From: a virus
Strand: one strand, 5' to 3'
DNA: 52,635 nt
IMG/VR virus record: IMGVR_UViG_3300035670_000287
Coordinates: 1-52,635 of that record
Positions 38,703-47,276 of the stretch are shown here, piece by piece. How positions within the stretch are numbered: position 1 is the stretch's first letter; each line of letters opens with the position of its first letter. Position numbers and translations under genes: made by a program. The notes below the pieces were generated by a model. It had not been told where the DNA came from, did not search any database, and saw nothing but the letters and a program-made list of their open reading frames with translations.

Positions 38703-39061
38703 AAGCTGAAGAAGCACAACAACTAGTTGATTTAATCAACACTCTAGTCGATGATGCGGTCATTGAAGAAGCCCAAATCGTCGAAGAACCTAAAGAGGTC
38801 GGACTATCAGAGGAAGAGACCAACAAACTCTTTAGACGAAGCGTCCCAGAGGGATTCTCTTGGGAAAACGCCAGACCTGCCAGAGCCGCCATCACAGGCG
38901 ACAGGGTCTTTCTAATCTTTGGAGAAGAGAGAAGATGGATACCCGACCTAGAGACTCTGCAGAAGATGGGTTGGGACTTAGGAGATGTTGAGAACATACC
39001 AGATGATGAGATAAGGAAGCTAAAAGAAGGCTTCGGTCTTTTCTCTTGCAAACTATGGTAA
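38699..39061 (+). CDS. Small protein with RRWIPDxxTL motif, 120 aa
   Basis: Acidic helical N-terminus, then a short beta segment VFLIFGEERRWIPDLETLQKMGWDLGDV that resembles a repeat often found at the ends of secreted or surface proteins of Gram-positive and Patescibacteria-type organisms. Possibly a virion surface protein placed within the glycan island. Ribosome site AAAGGAAAG. Function unknown. Confidence 0.45.
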   Translation: MKAEEAQQLVDLINTLVDDAVIEEAQIVEEPKEVGLSEEETNKLFRRSVPEGFSWENARPARAAITGDRVFLIFGEERRWIPDLETLQKMGWDLGDVENIPDDEIRKLKEGFGLFSCKLW

Positions 39062-40008
39062 AAGAAAATACTTTTTGCTATGGAATTATTCGGGACGACC
39101 TAATCGAAAGGTCTCTGGAAACCCTCTATAGTAATACGCCTCCCAATTTCTATGTCTACATTATAGACCAGACATACGATGGATTAGACGTGGGGTACTT
39201 CAGAAGAAAGTTTAGAGACCTGATGATAATAAGAAGCCCGATAACTGACAAACACATAACAGGGAACTTAGGCTTTGCTAAGTGTTTTAATATCGGCCTG
39301 AAGCTCTGTGAAACCCCCTACTTCACTACTTGCAATGACGATGTAGAATTTGTGCACCCCAACTGGTATCAAGGGGCGGTAGAAACCTTTAAGAAGGTAG
39401 ACGAATCTACCCCAGATAGACCGTGTATACTAGTAACCCCCTCATCTATCAAACTTCCAGATTGGTCAGTTGGTAGGCCGAGAGGGGATGACTTCTATAT
39501 TATGGACTATAAGAAAAGCTATACCGACGAAGACTACGAACATCTATTAAATGATGAGCACTATGTAAACGAACACTTAACGATTAAACCCGATACAGTT
39601 ATTGATGGGATTACTCTTTACTTAGGGATGGGGAAGACCGACCTGCTGCGAGAGGTGGGAGGCCTTGATGAGAGATTCAGTAGTGGTGGAGAGGACTATG
39701 ATTTCTGCTGTCGTGCGTATACCCTGGGGTATAGAACTGTTGGGACAACTTTGTCTTGGGTCTTTCACCATTGGAGTATGAGCTTTGCCTCCTCTAATGA
39801 AGACGAAAAAGTGAAGAAACTTATAGACCCGAATATGACCTGGAACAGTTTAACCGAGTGTTGGGGGGAGGGGAGACACGATGTCTGGGGAACACGATGT
39901 AAGGTCTGTGGTGAAAGTATGAGAATAAAAAAAGGAACAAAATATGCAACCTGCTCAAAAGGACACGAAGAATACGAAGTCCCTAGACCAGCGAAGGTTG
40001 ACCTGTAG
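39055..40008 (+). CDS. GT2-like glycosyltransferase with C-terminal zinc ribbon
   Basis: 317 residues from ATG 39055 (TTG 39046 possible; neither has a good ribosome site). YVYIIDQTYD, FTTCNDDVEFVHP (DxD-type site), GGLDERFSSGGEDYDFCCRA are GT-A features. An unusual C-terminal extension has CKVC and CSKGH, probably a zinc ribbon, which could dock a protein substrate. Last gene of the island. Confidence 0.75.
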   Translation: MVKENTFCYGIIRDDLIERSLETLYSNTPPNFYVYIIDQTYDGLDVGYFRRKFRDLMIIRSPITDKHITGNLGFAKCFNIGLKLCETPYFTTCNDDVEFVHPNWYQGAVETFKKVDESTPDRPCILVTPSSIKLPDWSVGRPRGDDFYIMDYKKSYTDEDYEHLLNDEHYVNEHLTIKPDTVIDGITLYLGMGKTDLLREVGGLDERFSSGGEDYDFCCRAYTLGYRTVGTTLSWVFHHWSMSFASSNEDEKVKKLIDPNMTWNSLTECWGEGRHDVWGTRCKVCGESMRIKKGTKYATCSKGHEEYEVPRPAKVDL

Positions 40009-40037
40009 TAGACAAAACACCAAATTTATAGTATTAT
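40009..40037 (+). promoter_or_regulatory. Promoter of leader module 2
   Basis: TAGACA (40009-40014), 17 bases, TATTAT (40032-40037). It overlaps the stop of the last island gene and is followed within about 20 bases by a terminator. Confidence 0.6.
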
Positions 40038-40058
40038 ATTAGAGGTGTAACTATATGA

Positions 40059-40087
40059 ACAAGGCACGGACTCTGCCTTGTTTTTTT
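40059..40087 (+). terminator. Rho-independent terminator in leader module 2
   Basis: ACAAGGCA (40059-40066) and TGCCTTGT (40074-40081), 7-base loop, with seven T from 40081 to 40087. It ends the island transcript and would also stop most transcripts from the promoter just upstream, leaving an RNA of about 45 bases. Confidence 0.85.
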
Positions 40088-40115
40088 ATTTAATAGAGTC
40101 CCCAGGAACTCCTAT

Positions 40116-40433
40116 ATGGAAGATTTTATTGTCAAAGAATCAAACATAGACACGAATGGTTTGTTCGCCAATCGTGATTATTTACCAGACGAACTGGTAA
40201 TGAGCTTTCAAGGTAACCCACCGAAGATGATTTACATAAATCATTCGTGTGAGCCTTCTTGCTATACTATTGAGCCAGTCAAGGACGACTACCAGACCCA
40301 TACCCTTCATGCTGGAAAATGGGGACTAAAGGAAGGCCAAGAGATTACTTATGACTACAGGCTTGGGCAAGACTTAGATTATTTTAACAATACTATCAGT
40401 GATAATTGTAACTGCGAGAAATGTCGTGGATAA
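40116..40433 (+). CDS. Minimal SET-domain protein lysine methyltransferase
   Basis: 105 residues, about the size of chlorovirus vSET. An N-terminal strand set (SNIDTNGLFANRDYLPDELV) is followed by INHSCEPSC (N42-H43-S44-C45), the SAM-binding NHSC motif. EGQEITYDY (I77-Y81) carries the catalytic Tyr, and NCNCEKCRG (C98, C100, C103) is a post-SET zinc cluster. SET enzymes methylate protein lysines with SAM. It overlaps the giant fibre gene by 8 bases, so the fibre or a host protein could be the substrate. No AGGAGG is visible; CAGGAACTCC lies at a distance of about 7 bases. Confidence 0.8.
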   Translation: MEDFIVKESNIDTNGLFANRDYLPDELVMSFQGNPPKMIYINHSCEPSCYTIEPVKDDYQTHTLHAGKWGLKEGQEITYDYRLGQDLDYFNNTISDNCNCEKCRG

Positions 40434-43400
40434 AACTTACAAAGTCATTGGTAACAGCATGTCGTCAGATAATATTGTCGATGGCGACTTAGTCACGGTC
40501 TCTAACCGTCAGCCAAAAGACGGAGATATCGTAGTTGCCGAGTGGAATGACGAATTTATTGTAAAAACCTATCGTGATTCAGCCCTATACTGTGGTGAGT
40601 ATTTATTTACAGACAGTGATTTTGTGGTTGTAGGTGTGGTGGATGAAGTTATTAAAGATAGGTCTAGTAGGTTTTATATAGAGAGCGTTCATGGTAAAGC
40701 GACAACTTCTACATCGTCAACCTCTAGCTCTACCTCTCAGTCTTTCAGTACCAGCTCCACCTCTACCTCTACCACCACAGCTCCTCCCACCGTGGCTCTC
40801 GGTTCTCCTGCCGATAATGCTACAATTTCTGACACTACGCCAGACCTAACGTTTACTGGCACATCCAACGGAGGAGCACAGGTTAAATACCAAGTGCAGG
40901 TGGCATCAACACCCTTTTTCGAAGTTCTAGATAGTTATAGCGACACTAGAGATTACGCCGTATCACTCAAGATTACAACTGGCGACACGGAGGCAGGTCA
41001 GTCATTCCACGCAGTAGGAACGCTGGGTAGCTGTAAATTCTATCTTGGAAAATGGGGGACAATTTCGGGGAATATCTATGCAAAGCTATATGCACTGTCT
41101 GGGGCTTATGGTGGCGGAGATGATGTCCCTACCGGTGCAGCCTTGGCAACATCAGACGCTCTCGATGTGTCAGATTTTACAACAACCATGACAGAAAAAA
41201 CATTTACATTTTCTGGAGCAAATCAATATGCGATGAATGGAGATTACGTAATCGCTGTATCTTCGTCTATCGGAGACGATAGTAATTATGTGAATATCGG
41301 CTCTGCCGTAACGACACCAACACATACAGGCAATCCCTGCACATATAAAAGCCCGACTTGGACGGCGTCAAATGTCCACGATTTTCTGTTTTCTGTTCTG
41401 TCAACAGGGGCAACGCCCCTCATCGACGCCCTCTCCACCAACCTGACAGGTTTCACTACCGACGCTGATGGTTTCTATAACTCAGGAGTAGAGACTACTT
41501 ATACGGTTCAATCTGCTCTCTCCGCAGGTACTTACTACTGGAGAGTTAGGGCAGCCGAATCTGCTGGTACTTGGGGGGCGTGGAGTCCAGGGGACTCTAC
41601 TTTAGGGTATGACCATTTTCATCTGGAGACAGCCACCACTTCTACAAGCAGCACCTCAAGCAGTACCTCAATTTCTACATCTTCTACAAGTTCCTCTACT
41701 TCAAGGTCTGTATCTACTAGCAGCACATCCTCTAGTACTAGCAGTTCTATTAGTACATCCAGCACCAGCTCTAGCACCTCTAGTTCAACTTCTGTTTCTA
41801 CCTCTAGTACTAGCAGCAGTACTTCAATATCTACTAGTTCTACCTCTCAATCAGAAACAACCTCAACTTCATCGACCAGCAGCAGTACCTCAATTTCGAC
41901 ATCCAGTACTTCCGAATCAACATCTTCATCAATTTCTACAAGCTCTACATCAGAGTCAACTTCCAGCTCAACTAGTTCTACTAGCTCTTCTACCTCAACA
42001 TCAATCTCAACATCCAGTACCTCATCGAGCACCTCTAGCTCTTCATCTTCATCTACTTCAACGACCACTGCTCCTCCAGGATGGTACAATGCCTCATGGC
42101 CATACAGATTTAAAGTAACCGTTTTAGCCTCTAAGGTAGATGCCGACCTGACAGATTTTCCTGTTTACTTTGACCTAAACGATGCCCCTGCAGGCTTCCA
42201 CACCTATTGTAATCAAACAGACGCCAGGGATATCAGGGTTACAACCTCAGACCAGCAGACCGAAGTCCCAAGAGAGGTGGTTTTCTATGACTCCGCTACC
42301 GACACTGGAGAACTTCACTTTAAGGGCAATATTGATGGAGACGACAATACTGATTTTTATGTTTACTATGGTAATGCCGATGCTACTGAGCCAGCCGAAG
42401 ATGCTACTTATGGCCGAGAGGCGACTTGGAATAGTAATTATAAGCTAGTCAAGCATTTAAACGATATTACCACATCGACTACACTTGATAGTACTTCTAG
42501 CGACCAGGATGGAACAAAGAAGGGTGCTGGCGAACCAGCCGTAGCTACCGACCTAATTGGCAAGTGCCAATCATTTGACGGGTCAGATGATTATATTTCT
42601 GGAACAAATGGGACAAGTTTAACAAGCACGGCCATTACAATTCAAGCGTGGGTCAATTTTACAGACTTTACCAAAGCAAACCCCAGAGTTATTGAAGTCA
42701 GAGATGGAACATATTCTGTTCAGATAATCCGAGACGGAGGTTCACAAAAGTTTGTTACCAAGCATAGTGAATGGCAGTCAGCTATATCGGGGACACAGTG
42801 GAACATTCCGTCTACTGGAACCGACTACATGATTCACGCCGTTTGGGATGCATCTAATGACACTACAGTCTTTTACTGTAATGGTGTCGCTCAGGAAGGT
42901 GCGGCTAATAATAACATCGGGGTCGGAAACCAGGCGAGTAAGTATTATATCGGTATGAGAAGTGACCTTGTCGACACATCACAGCTAAAGGGTGTCGTTG
43001 ACGAGGTTCGTCTTTCTACAACCGCCCTATCTTCCACATGGGTTTCTACTGAATATAATAACCAATCAGACCCAAGTGCATTTTATCAAGTTGGTACGGC
43101 TGAATCAGGGACCACTACTTCCACTTCCTCCACCAGCTCTTCTACATCACTCTCTACTTCCAGCACTAGTTCGAGCACCTCCAGTTCCACCTCTATCAGC
43201 ACTAGTTCTACTTCGAGCTCAACCAGTACAAGCATTTCTACTTCTTCAACCAGTAGCTCAACTTCTAGTTCTATCAGTACATCAACGTCTTCTACTAGTT
43301 CCAGTACCAGCTCCTCGACCTCCATAAGTACCTCCAGTACTTCTCAGTCTACATCTACCAGTATTTCAACATCGTCCACGTCCTCCTCTACCAGTAGTTC

Positions 43401-46400
43401 TACCTCTATTTCTACCAGCTCAACGTCTCAATCTACGAGTACGTCCCAATCAACCTCCACCTCTAGTACTTCACAATCTACCAGCACCTCTCAGAGTACG
43501 TCAACATCATCAACTAGCCAAAGTACCTCTACTTCAATCTCTACTTCATCGACTTCCCAAAGCACCAGCACGAGCCAGTCAACGTCAACCAGTTCTACTT
43601 CCCAATCGACTAGCACATCTCAATCTACAAGTACCAGTTCAACCTCGCAAAGTACTTCCACAAGTCAGAGCACATCTACATCCAGCACCTCACAAAGCAC
43701 TAGCACTTCAATAAGTACAAGCTCTACCTCACAGAGTACGAGTACAAGCATATCTACTTCCTCCACGTCTCAATCAACATCTACGTCTATCTCTACCTCA
43801 AGCACAAGTCAGTCGACAAGTACGTCTATTTCCACTTCCAGTACGTCACAGTCTACCAGCCAGTCTACATCCACCAGTATCTCGACTAGCAGTACCTCCA
43901 GTTCTACCTCACAGTCTACGACCTCATCTACCTCTACCTCCACGACGACTGTCCCCTGGTACTATGCCGATACTATTACAGTAAATACTGGCTCTATCAA
44001 CTCAGGGATAATAGATGATACTTACAGCGATAACGGCACAAGACTAGTCTTAAATGAAGTAACCCCTGCCGCTCCTGGATTTGACTATGACTTTATCTTT
44101 GGTACTGGCGGGCAAACAGTCCCTGACGGTATTTATAAGCTCACCTTTAATGGATACTATGATGGTAACCCCGCCCATAATGTAAAACTCCAACAGTATA
44201 AGTTTACTGCTCCTGCTGGGTGGGTTAATGTCACGGCCAACGCTCAGGACTTCCCAGATAATTCCAGTGACCAATCTTATGAGTTCCCACTACTATCTCC
44301 GACATCTGACTACATTAGTGGTGGAGAGATACGCTTAAAGATAATCCATACCTCTAACGGCTCGGCTGGACATTATATGAACATAGACTATATGAAGCTG
44401 GAGACCTACTTTACTACCTCTACTTCATCTACTTCTAGCTCCACATCTACCAGCTCCACAAGTAGCTCTACTTCAACCTCTGTATCTACCAGCACATCAT
44501 CCACTAGCTCTTCTACTTCCACTAGTATCAGCACTTCTTCTACCAGCTCCTCCACCAGCTCGTCTATCTCTACTTCTTCAACAAGCCAGAGTACTTCCAC
44601 CAGTCGCTCTACAAGTACCTCCTCGACATCACAGAGCACTTCTACGAGCATTTCTACCTCAAGTACCAGTCAGAGTACCTCCACGAGTCAATCCACTAGT
44701 ACCTCTAGTACTTCCCAGTCGACTAGCACTAGTCAGTCAACGAGCACTTCTTCAACTTCCAGCTCCACTTCTATATCTACAAGCTCTACTTCCCAGAGTA
44801 CATCTGTCTCTACTAGCTCAAGCACGTCTACCACGCTTTCTATGACCACTTCGACTAGTTCGACATCCTCGTCAACGTCTCAATCTACATCAACTTCGAC
44901 AACGATACCTCCCGCCTGCGTTGTTGACCAACAACAGACAACAGCCCTTGCCGATGCCTCGTACCAATGGCCAGTGGGTAGCGTTACTGGGTTGTGGGAA
45001 GAGGGGGGACAATCCTTTACCCCAAGCATAACAGCGAACCTTTGTTATGTTAACTTCGCATTTAGTAGAGACGGCAACCCTACCGACAATGTCGTCTGCC
45101 AGCTCTGGTCATCTGATTCTGGGGATACTCCTCAATCTCTTTTAGCAACGGCAGATAACTCTCATAACGTAACGTCCTTTCCTGTCGCCCCCAACTATGG
45201 GATTTATGGGTTTACCTTTACTGGGGCAAATTCTATCCAACTGCTTTCAGGGAGCAAGTATGCTTTCGTTATCAGTCGCACTGGGGGTGATGACGGAACC
45301 AATCATGTCCACCTTGTTGGTAGCGATACTGACACTTATTCACGGGGTAAAAGGATTAAAAAGGGGGTTACTTGGGCTGCCAGTTCTCTAAGCGACCTAT
45401 ACTTCAACGAACACTACGACAACACCACCACGACATCTACGTCGACATCATCGACTAGCACTTCGACTAGTCTATCTACCAGCTCGACAAGTTCGTCAAC
45501 GTCCCAAAGTACATCTGTCTCAACAAGCAGTACTAGCCAGAGTACAAGTAACAGCACTTCTAGTACCTCATCATCTACTTCGCAGAGTGTTTCCACCTCT
45601 AGTACAAGCCAGAGCACATCTACCAGCACGAGCATATCTACCAGCTCGACCTCACAGAGCACAAGCACTAGCGTATCTACATCTTCAACGTCACAGTCAA
45701 CCTCTAGCTCTATTAGCACTAGCAGTACGTCTTCTTCGACCTCAATCTCTACATCCGCATCCACCTCTTCAACCTCGTCTAGTACTTCTCAGTCAACCTC
45801 TATCTCTACTAGCTCCACCAGCTCTTCAACTTCCCAGTCCACATCTTCCTCTACATCTATATCTACCTCAAGCACCAGTAGCTCTACCACCCAGAGTTGG
45901 ACAACATCTACATCTAGTACGAGCAGTAGTACTTCTAGTACCTCAGAGAGCACTTCAACAAGCACATCAACATCCTTGAGCACATCTTCTACAAGCTCAA
46001 GCACAAGTTCATCAACTTCTACATCTACTACTACCGTCCCAGCAACATGCGTAATAGACCAAGAAAACACAACCTCTGGGTCAGGGGCTACTCTTACTGT
46101 TCCAAGATTCCAATCTTTTACGCCCTCTGTTAATGCTACTATTTGTAATATTGCTCTTTATATGTTTGGCGGCGGTACTTCTGTCGGAGATACAAGCGTT
46201 TCTATTTATACAGTATCTGGTGGATTGCCAAGCACGCTGATAGAAACATCCCCCTTTGTTCAAAATAATAATGGCATTGGGGCAAGCACAAGATGGATTA
46301 GTTTCCCGTTCTCATCAACTTCAGTTCTTTATTCTGGAGTCCTTTATGCCATAGTTATAGAGTCAAGCCTTCCAACATCAGCCGCTGGAGTTGCTGCCTC

Positions 46401-47187
46401 TTCTGGAGACACATATACTAGCGGGGTATCTGGTATTTATACCTTTGGGTCATGGCGGTTAGGGAGTGCGGGAGTTGACCTTACCTTTAAAGAATACTAC
46501 GAGAATACAACCCTCTTTACAACCTCAACTTCAAGTACTTCTTCTAGTACATCGAGTACTTCTAGCTCAACTTCTACATCGTCCACTTCGTCAAGCACAT
46601 CGGTTTCTATAAGCACCAGCTCCAGTACGACAATAAGCTGGACGACATCTACAAGCTCAACCAGTAGCTCAACCTCAACTAGCGTTAGTACATCCAGTAC
46701 CTCCCAGAGCACATCTACTTCTATATCAACGAGTTCAACAAGTTCATCCACGTCTACCAGTATCAGCACCAGCTCTACTAGTCAGTCAACTTCTACCAGT
46801 ATCTCCACGAGTTCGACCTCCAGTTCTACTTCTACGAGTATCTCGACATCCAGCACATCCAGCTCGACGTCTAGCTCAACTTCTCTCTCAACCAGCAGTA
46901 CTTCATCTAGTACCTCAACTTCGATTTCTACTTCAACGACAATCTCCACTTCCAGTACTTCTAGTTCCACTAGCTCTACGAGTACCTCAATCTCTACCTC
47001 CACCACCCTACCGCCAGACCCGAAGAAGGATAAGAAGCCTAAGTTCCACGTCGTTAGACAAAGAGAGATGCTTAACATTAAGACGTTCAACCCGAAGTTT
47101 TATGTAGTCAAAGAAAACAAGAGATTCAAGACCGTTAAAGATAATAAATCAGTAGACATTAATAACGATAAACCGAGGATGAGCTAA
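40426..47187 (+). CDS. Giant mucin-like fibre with N-terminal LexA/S24-like domain, 2253 aa
   Basis: Start GTG 40426 (a frame start at 40399 lies inside the SET gene). Residues 1-85 match the LexA/UmuD/S24 peptidase fold: GNSM with Ser11, DGDLVTV, GDIVVAEW, FIVKTY with Lys47; the 36-residue Ser-Lys spacing is as in LexA. Six Ser/Thr stalks follow (nt ~40702-40779, 41635-42069, 43111-43950, 44414-44906, 45424-46035, 46520-47010; about 980 residues), each ending STSTT(T/I/L)xP. Between them are a fibronectin-like region, a DUF2341 plus LamG-like lectin domain, and three 150-170-residue beta domains; the last two share a QSFTPS start. The C-terminus is Lys-rich with PKFHVVRQ / PKFYVVKE. Likely a host-binding, O-glycosylated tail or head fibre that may self-cleave. 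Confidence 0.8.
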   Translation: MDKTYKVIGNSMSSDNIVDGDLVTVSNRQPKDGDIVVAEWNDEFIVKTYRDSALYCGEYLFTDSDFVVVGVVDEVIKDRSSRFYIESVHGKATTSTSSTSSSTSQSFSTSSTSTSTTTAPPTVALGSPADNATISDTTPDLTFTGTSNGGAQVKYQVQVASTPFFEVLDSYSDTRDYAVSLKITTGDTEAGQSFHAVGTLGSCKFYLGKWGTISGNIYAKLYALSGAYGGGDDVPTGAALATSDALDVSDFTTTMTEKTFTFSGANQYAMNGDYVIAVSSSIGDDSNYVNIGSAVTTPTHTGNPCTYKSPTWTASNVHDFLFSVLSTGATPLIDALSTNLTGFTTDADGFYNSGVETTYTVQSALSAGTYYWRVRAAESAGTWGAWSPGDSTLGYDHFHLETATTSTSSTSSSTSISTSSTSSSTSRSVSTSSTSSSTSSSISTSSTSSSTSSSTSVSTSSTSSSTSISTSSTSQSETTSTSSTSSSTSISTSSTSESTSSSISTSSTSESTSSSTSSTSSSTSTSISTSSTSSSTSSSSSSSTSTTTAPPGWYNASWPYRFKVTVLASKVDADLTDFPVYFDLNDAPAGFHTYCNQTDARDIRVTTSDQQTEVPREVVFYDSATDTGELHFKGNIDGDDNTDFYVYYGNADATEPAEDATYGREATWNSNYKLVKHLNDITTSTTLDSTSSDQDGTKKGAGEPAVATDLIGKCQSFDGSDDYISGTNGTSLTSTAITIQAWVNFTDFTKANPRVIEVRDGTYSVQIIRDGGSQKFVTKHSEWQSAISGTQWNIPSTGTDYMIHAVWDASNDTTVFYCNGVAQEGAANNNIGVGNQASKYYIGMRSDLVDTSQLKGVVDEVRLSTTALSSTWVSTEYNNQSDPSAFYQVGTAESGTTTSTSSTSSSTSLSTSSTSSSTSSSTSISTSSTSSSTSTSISTSSTSSSTSSSISTSTSSTSSSTSSSTSISTSSTSQSTSTSISTSSTSSSTSSSTSISTSSTSQSTSTSQSTSTSSTSQSTSTSQSTSTSSTSQSTSTSISTSSTSQSTSTSQSTSTSSTSQSTSTSQSTSTSSTSQSTSTSQSTSTSSTSQSTSTSISTSSTSQSTSTSISTSSTSQSTSTSISTSSTSQSTSTSISTSSTSQSTSQSTSTSISTSSTSSSTSQSTTSSTSTSTTTVPWYYADTITVNTGSINSGIIDDTYSDNGTRLVLNEVTPAAPGFDYDFIFGTGGQTVPDGIYKLTFNGYYDGNPAHNVKLQQYKFTAPAGWVNVTANAQDFPDNSSDQSYEFPLLSPTSDYISGGEIRLKIIHTSNGSAGHYMNIDYMKLETYFTTSTSSTSSSTSTSSTSSSTSTSVSTSTSSTSSSTSTSISTSSTSSSTSSSISTSSTSQSTSTSRSTSTSSTSQSTSTSISTSSTSQSTSTSQSTSTSSTSQSTSTSQSTSTSSTSSSTSISTSSTSQSTSVSTSSSTSTTLSMTTSTSSTSSSTSQSTSTSTTIPPACVVDQQQTTALADASYQWPVGSVTGLWEEGGQSFTPSITANLCYVNFAFSRDGNPTDNVVCQLWSSDSGDTPQSLLATADNSHNVTSFPVAPNYGIYGFTFTGANSIQLLSGSKYAFVISRTGGDDGTNHVHLVGSDTDTYSRGKRIKKGVTWAASSLSDLYFNEHYDNTTTTSTSTSSTSTSTSLSTSSTSSSTSQSTSVSTSSTSQSTSNSTSSTSSSTSQSVSTSSTSQSTSTSTSISTSSTSQSTSTSVSTSSTSQSTSSSISTSSTSSSTSISTSASTSSTSSSTSQSTSISTSSTSSSTSQSTSSSTSISTSSTSSSTTQSWTTSTSSTSSSTSSTSESTSTSTSTSLSTSSTSSSTSSSTSTSTTTVPATCVIDQENTTSGSGATLTVPRFQSFTPSVNATICNIALYMFGGGTSVGDTSVSIYTVSGGLPSTLIETSPFVQNNNGIGASTRWISFPFSSTSVLYSGVLYAIVIESSLPTSAAGVAASSGDTYTSGVSGIYTFGSWRLGSAGVDLTFKEYYENTTLFTTSTSSTSSSTSSTSSSTSTSSTSSSTSVSISTSSSTTISWTTSTSSTSSSTSTSVSTSSTSQSTSTSISTSSTSSSTSTSISTSSTSQSTSTSISTSSTSSSTSTSISTSSTSSSTSSSTSLSTSSTSSSTSTSISTSTTISTSSTSSSTSSTSTSISTSTTLPPDPKKDKKPKFHVVRQREMLNIKTFNPKFYVVKENKRFKTVKDNKSVDINNDKPRMS

Positions 47188-47188
47188 A

Positions 47189-47217
47189 TTGACTAATTAG
47201 CTAAAATGTAGTATTAT
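47189..47217 (+). promoter_or_regulatory. Promoter of leader module 3
   Basis: TTGACT (47189-47194), 17 bases, TATTAT (47212-47217), followed by GTGTAAC as in module 2. Confidence 0.65.
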
Positions 47218-47234
47218 ATCTTTAGTGTAACCCG

Positions 47235-47259
47235 AAGGGCACAGAAGTGTGTCCTTTTT
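47235..47259 (+). terminator. Terminator-like hairpin in leader module 3
   Basis: AAGGGCAC (47235-47242) and GTGTCCTT (47249-47256), one G.U pair, then T to 47259. Weaker than module 2 but in the same position relative to the promoter and the next gene. Confidence 0.65.
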
Positions 47260-47276
47260 ATTTATTAGGAGAAACC

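Noticed and set aside
25984-40008. Host capsule or O-antigen locus captured by mis-assembly
   Set aside because: The island shares overlaps, promoters and homing genes with the phage, lies between virion genes in one circular unit, and lacks flippase, polymerase and export genes.
43086-43325. Long - strand frames of Glu/Val/Asp/Leu opposite the Ser/Thr stalks (also 41847, 44406, 45414, 45789, 46497, 46782)
   Set aside because: They are the forced antisense reading of Ser/Thr codons (TCN/ACN give low-stop Glu/Val/Asp frames). No ribosome sites and no independent pattern.
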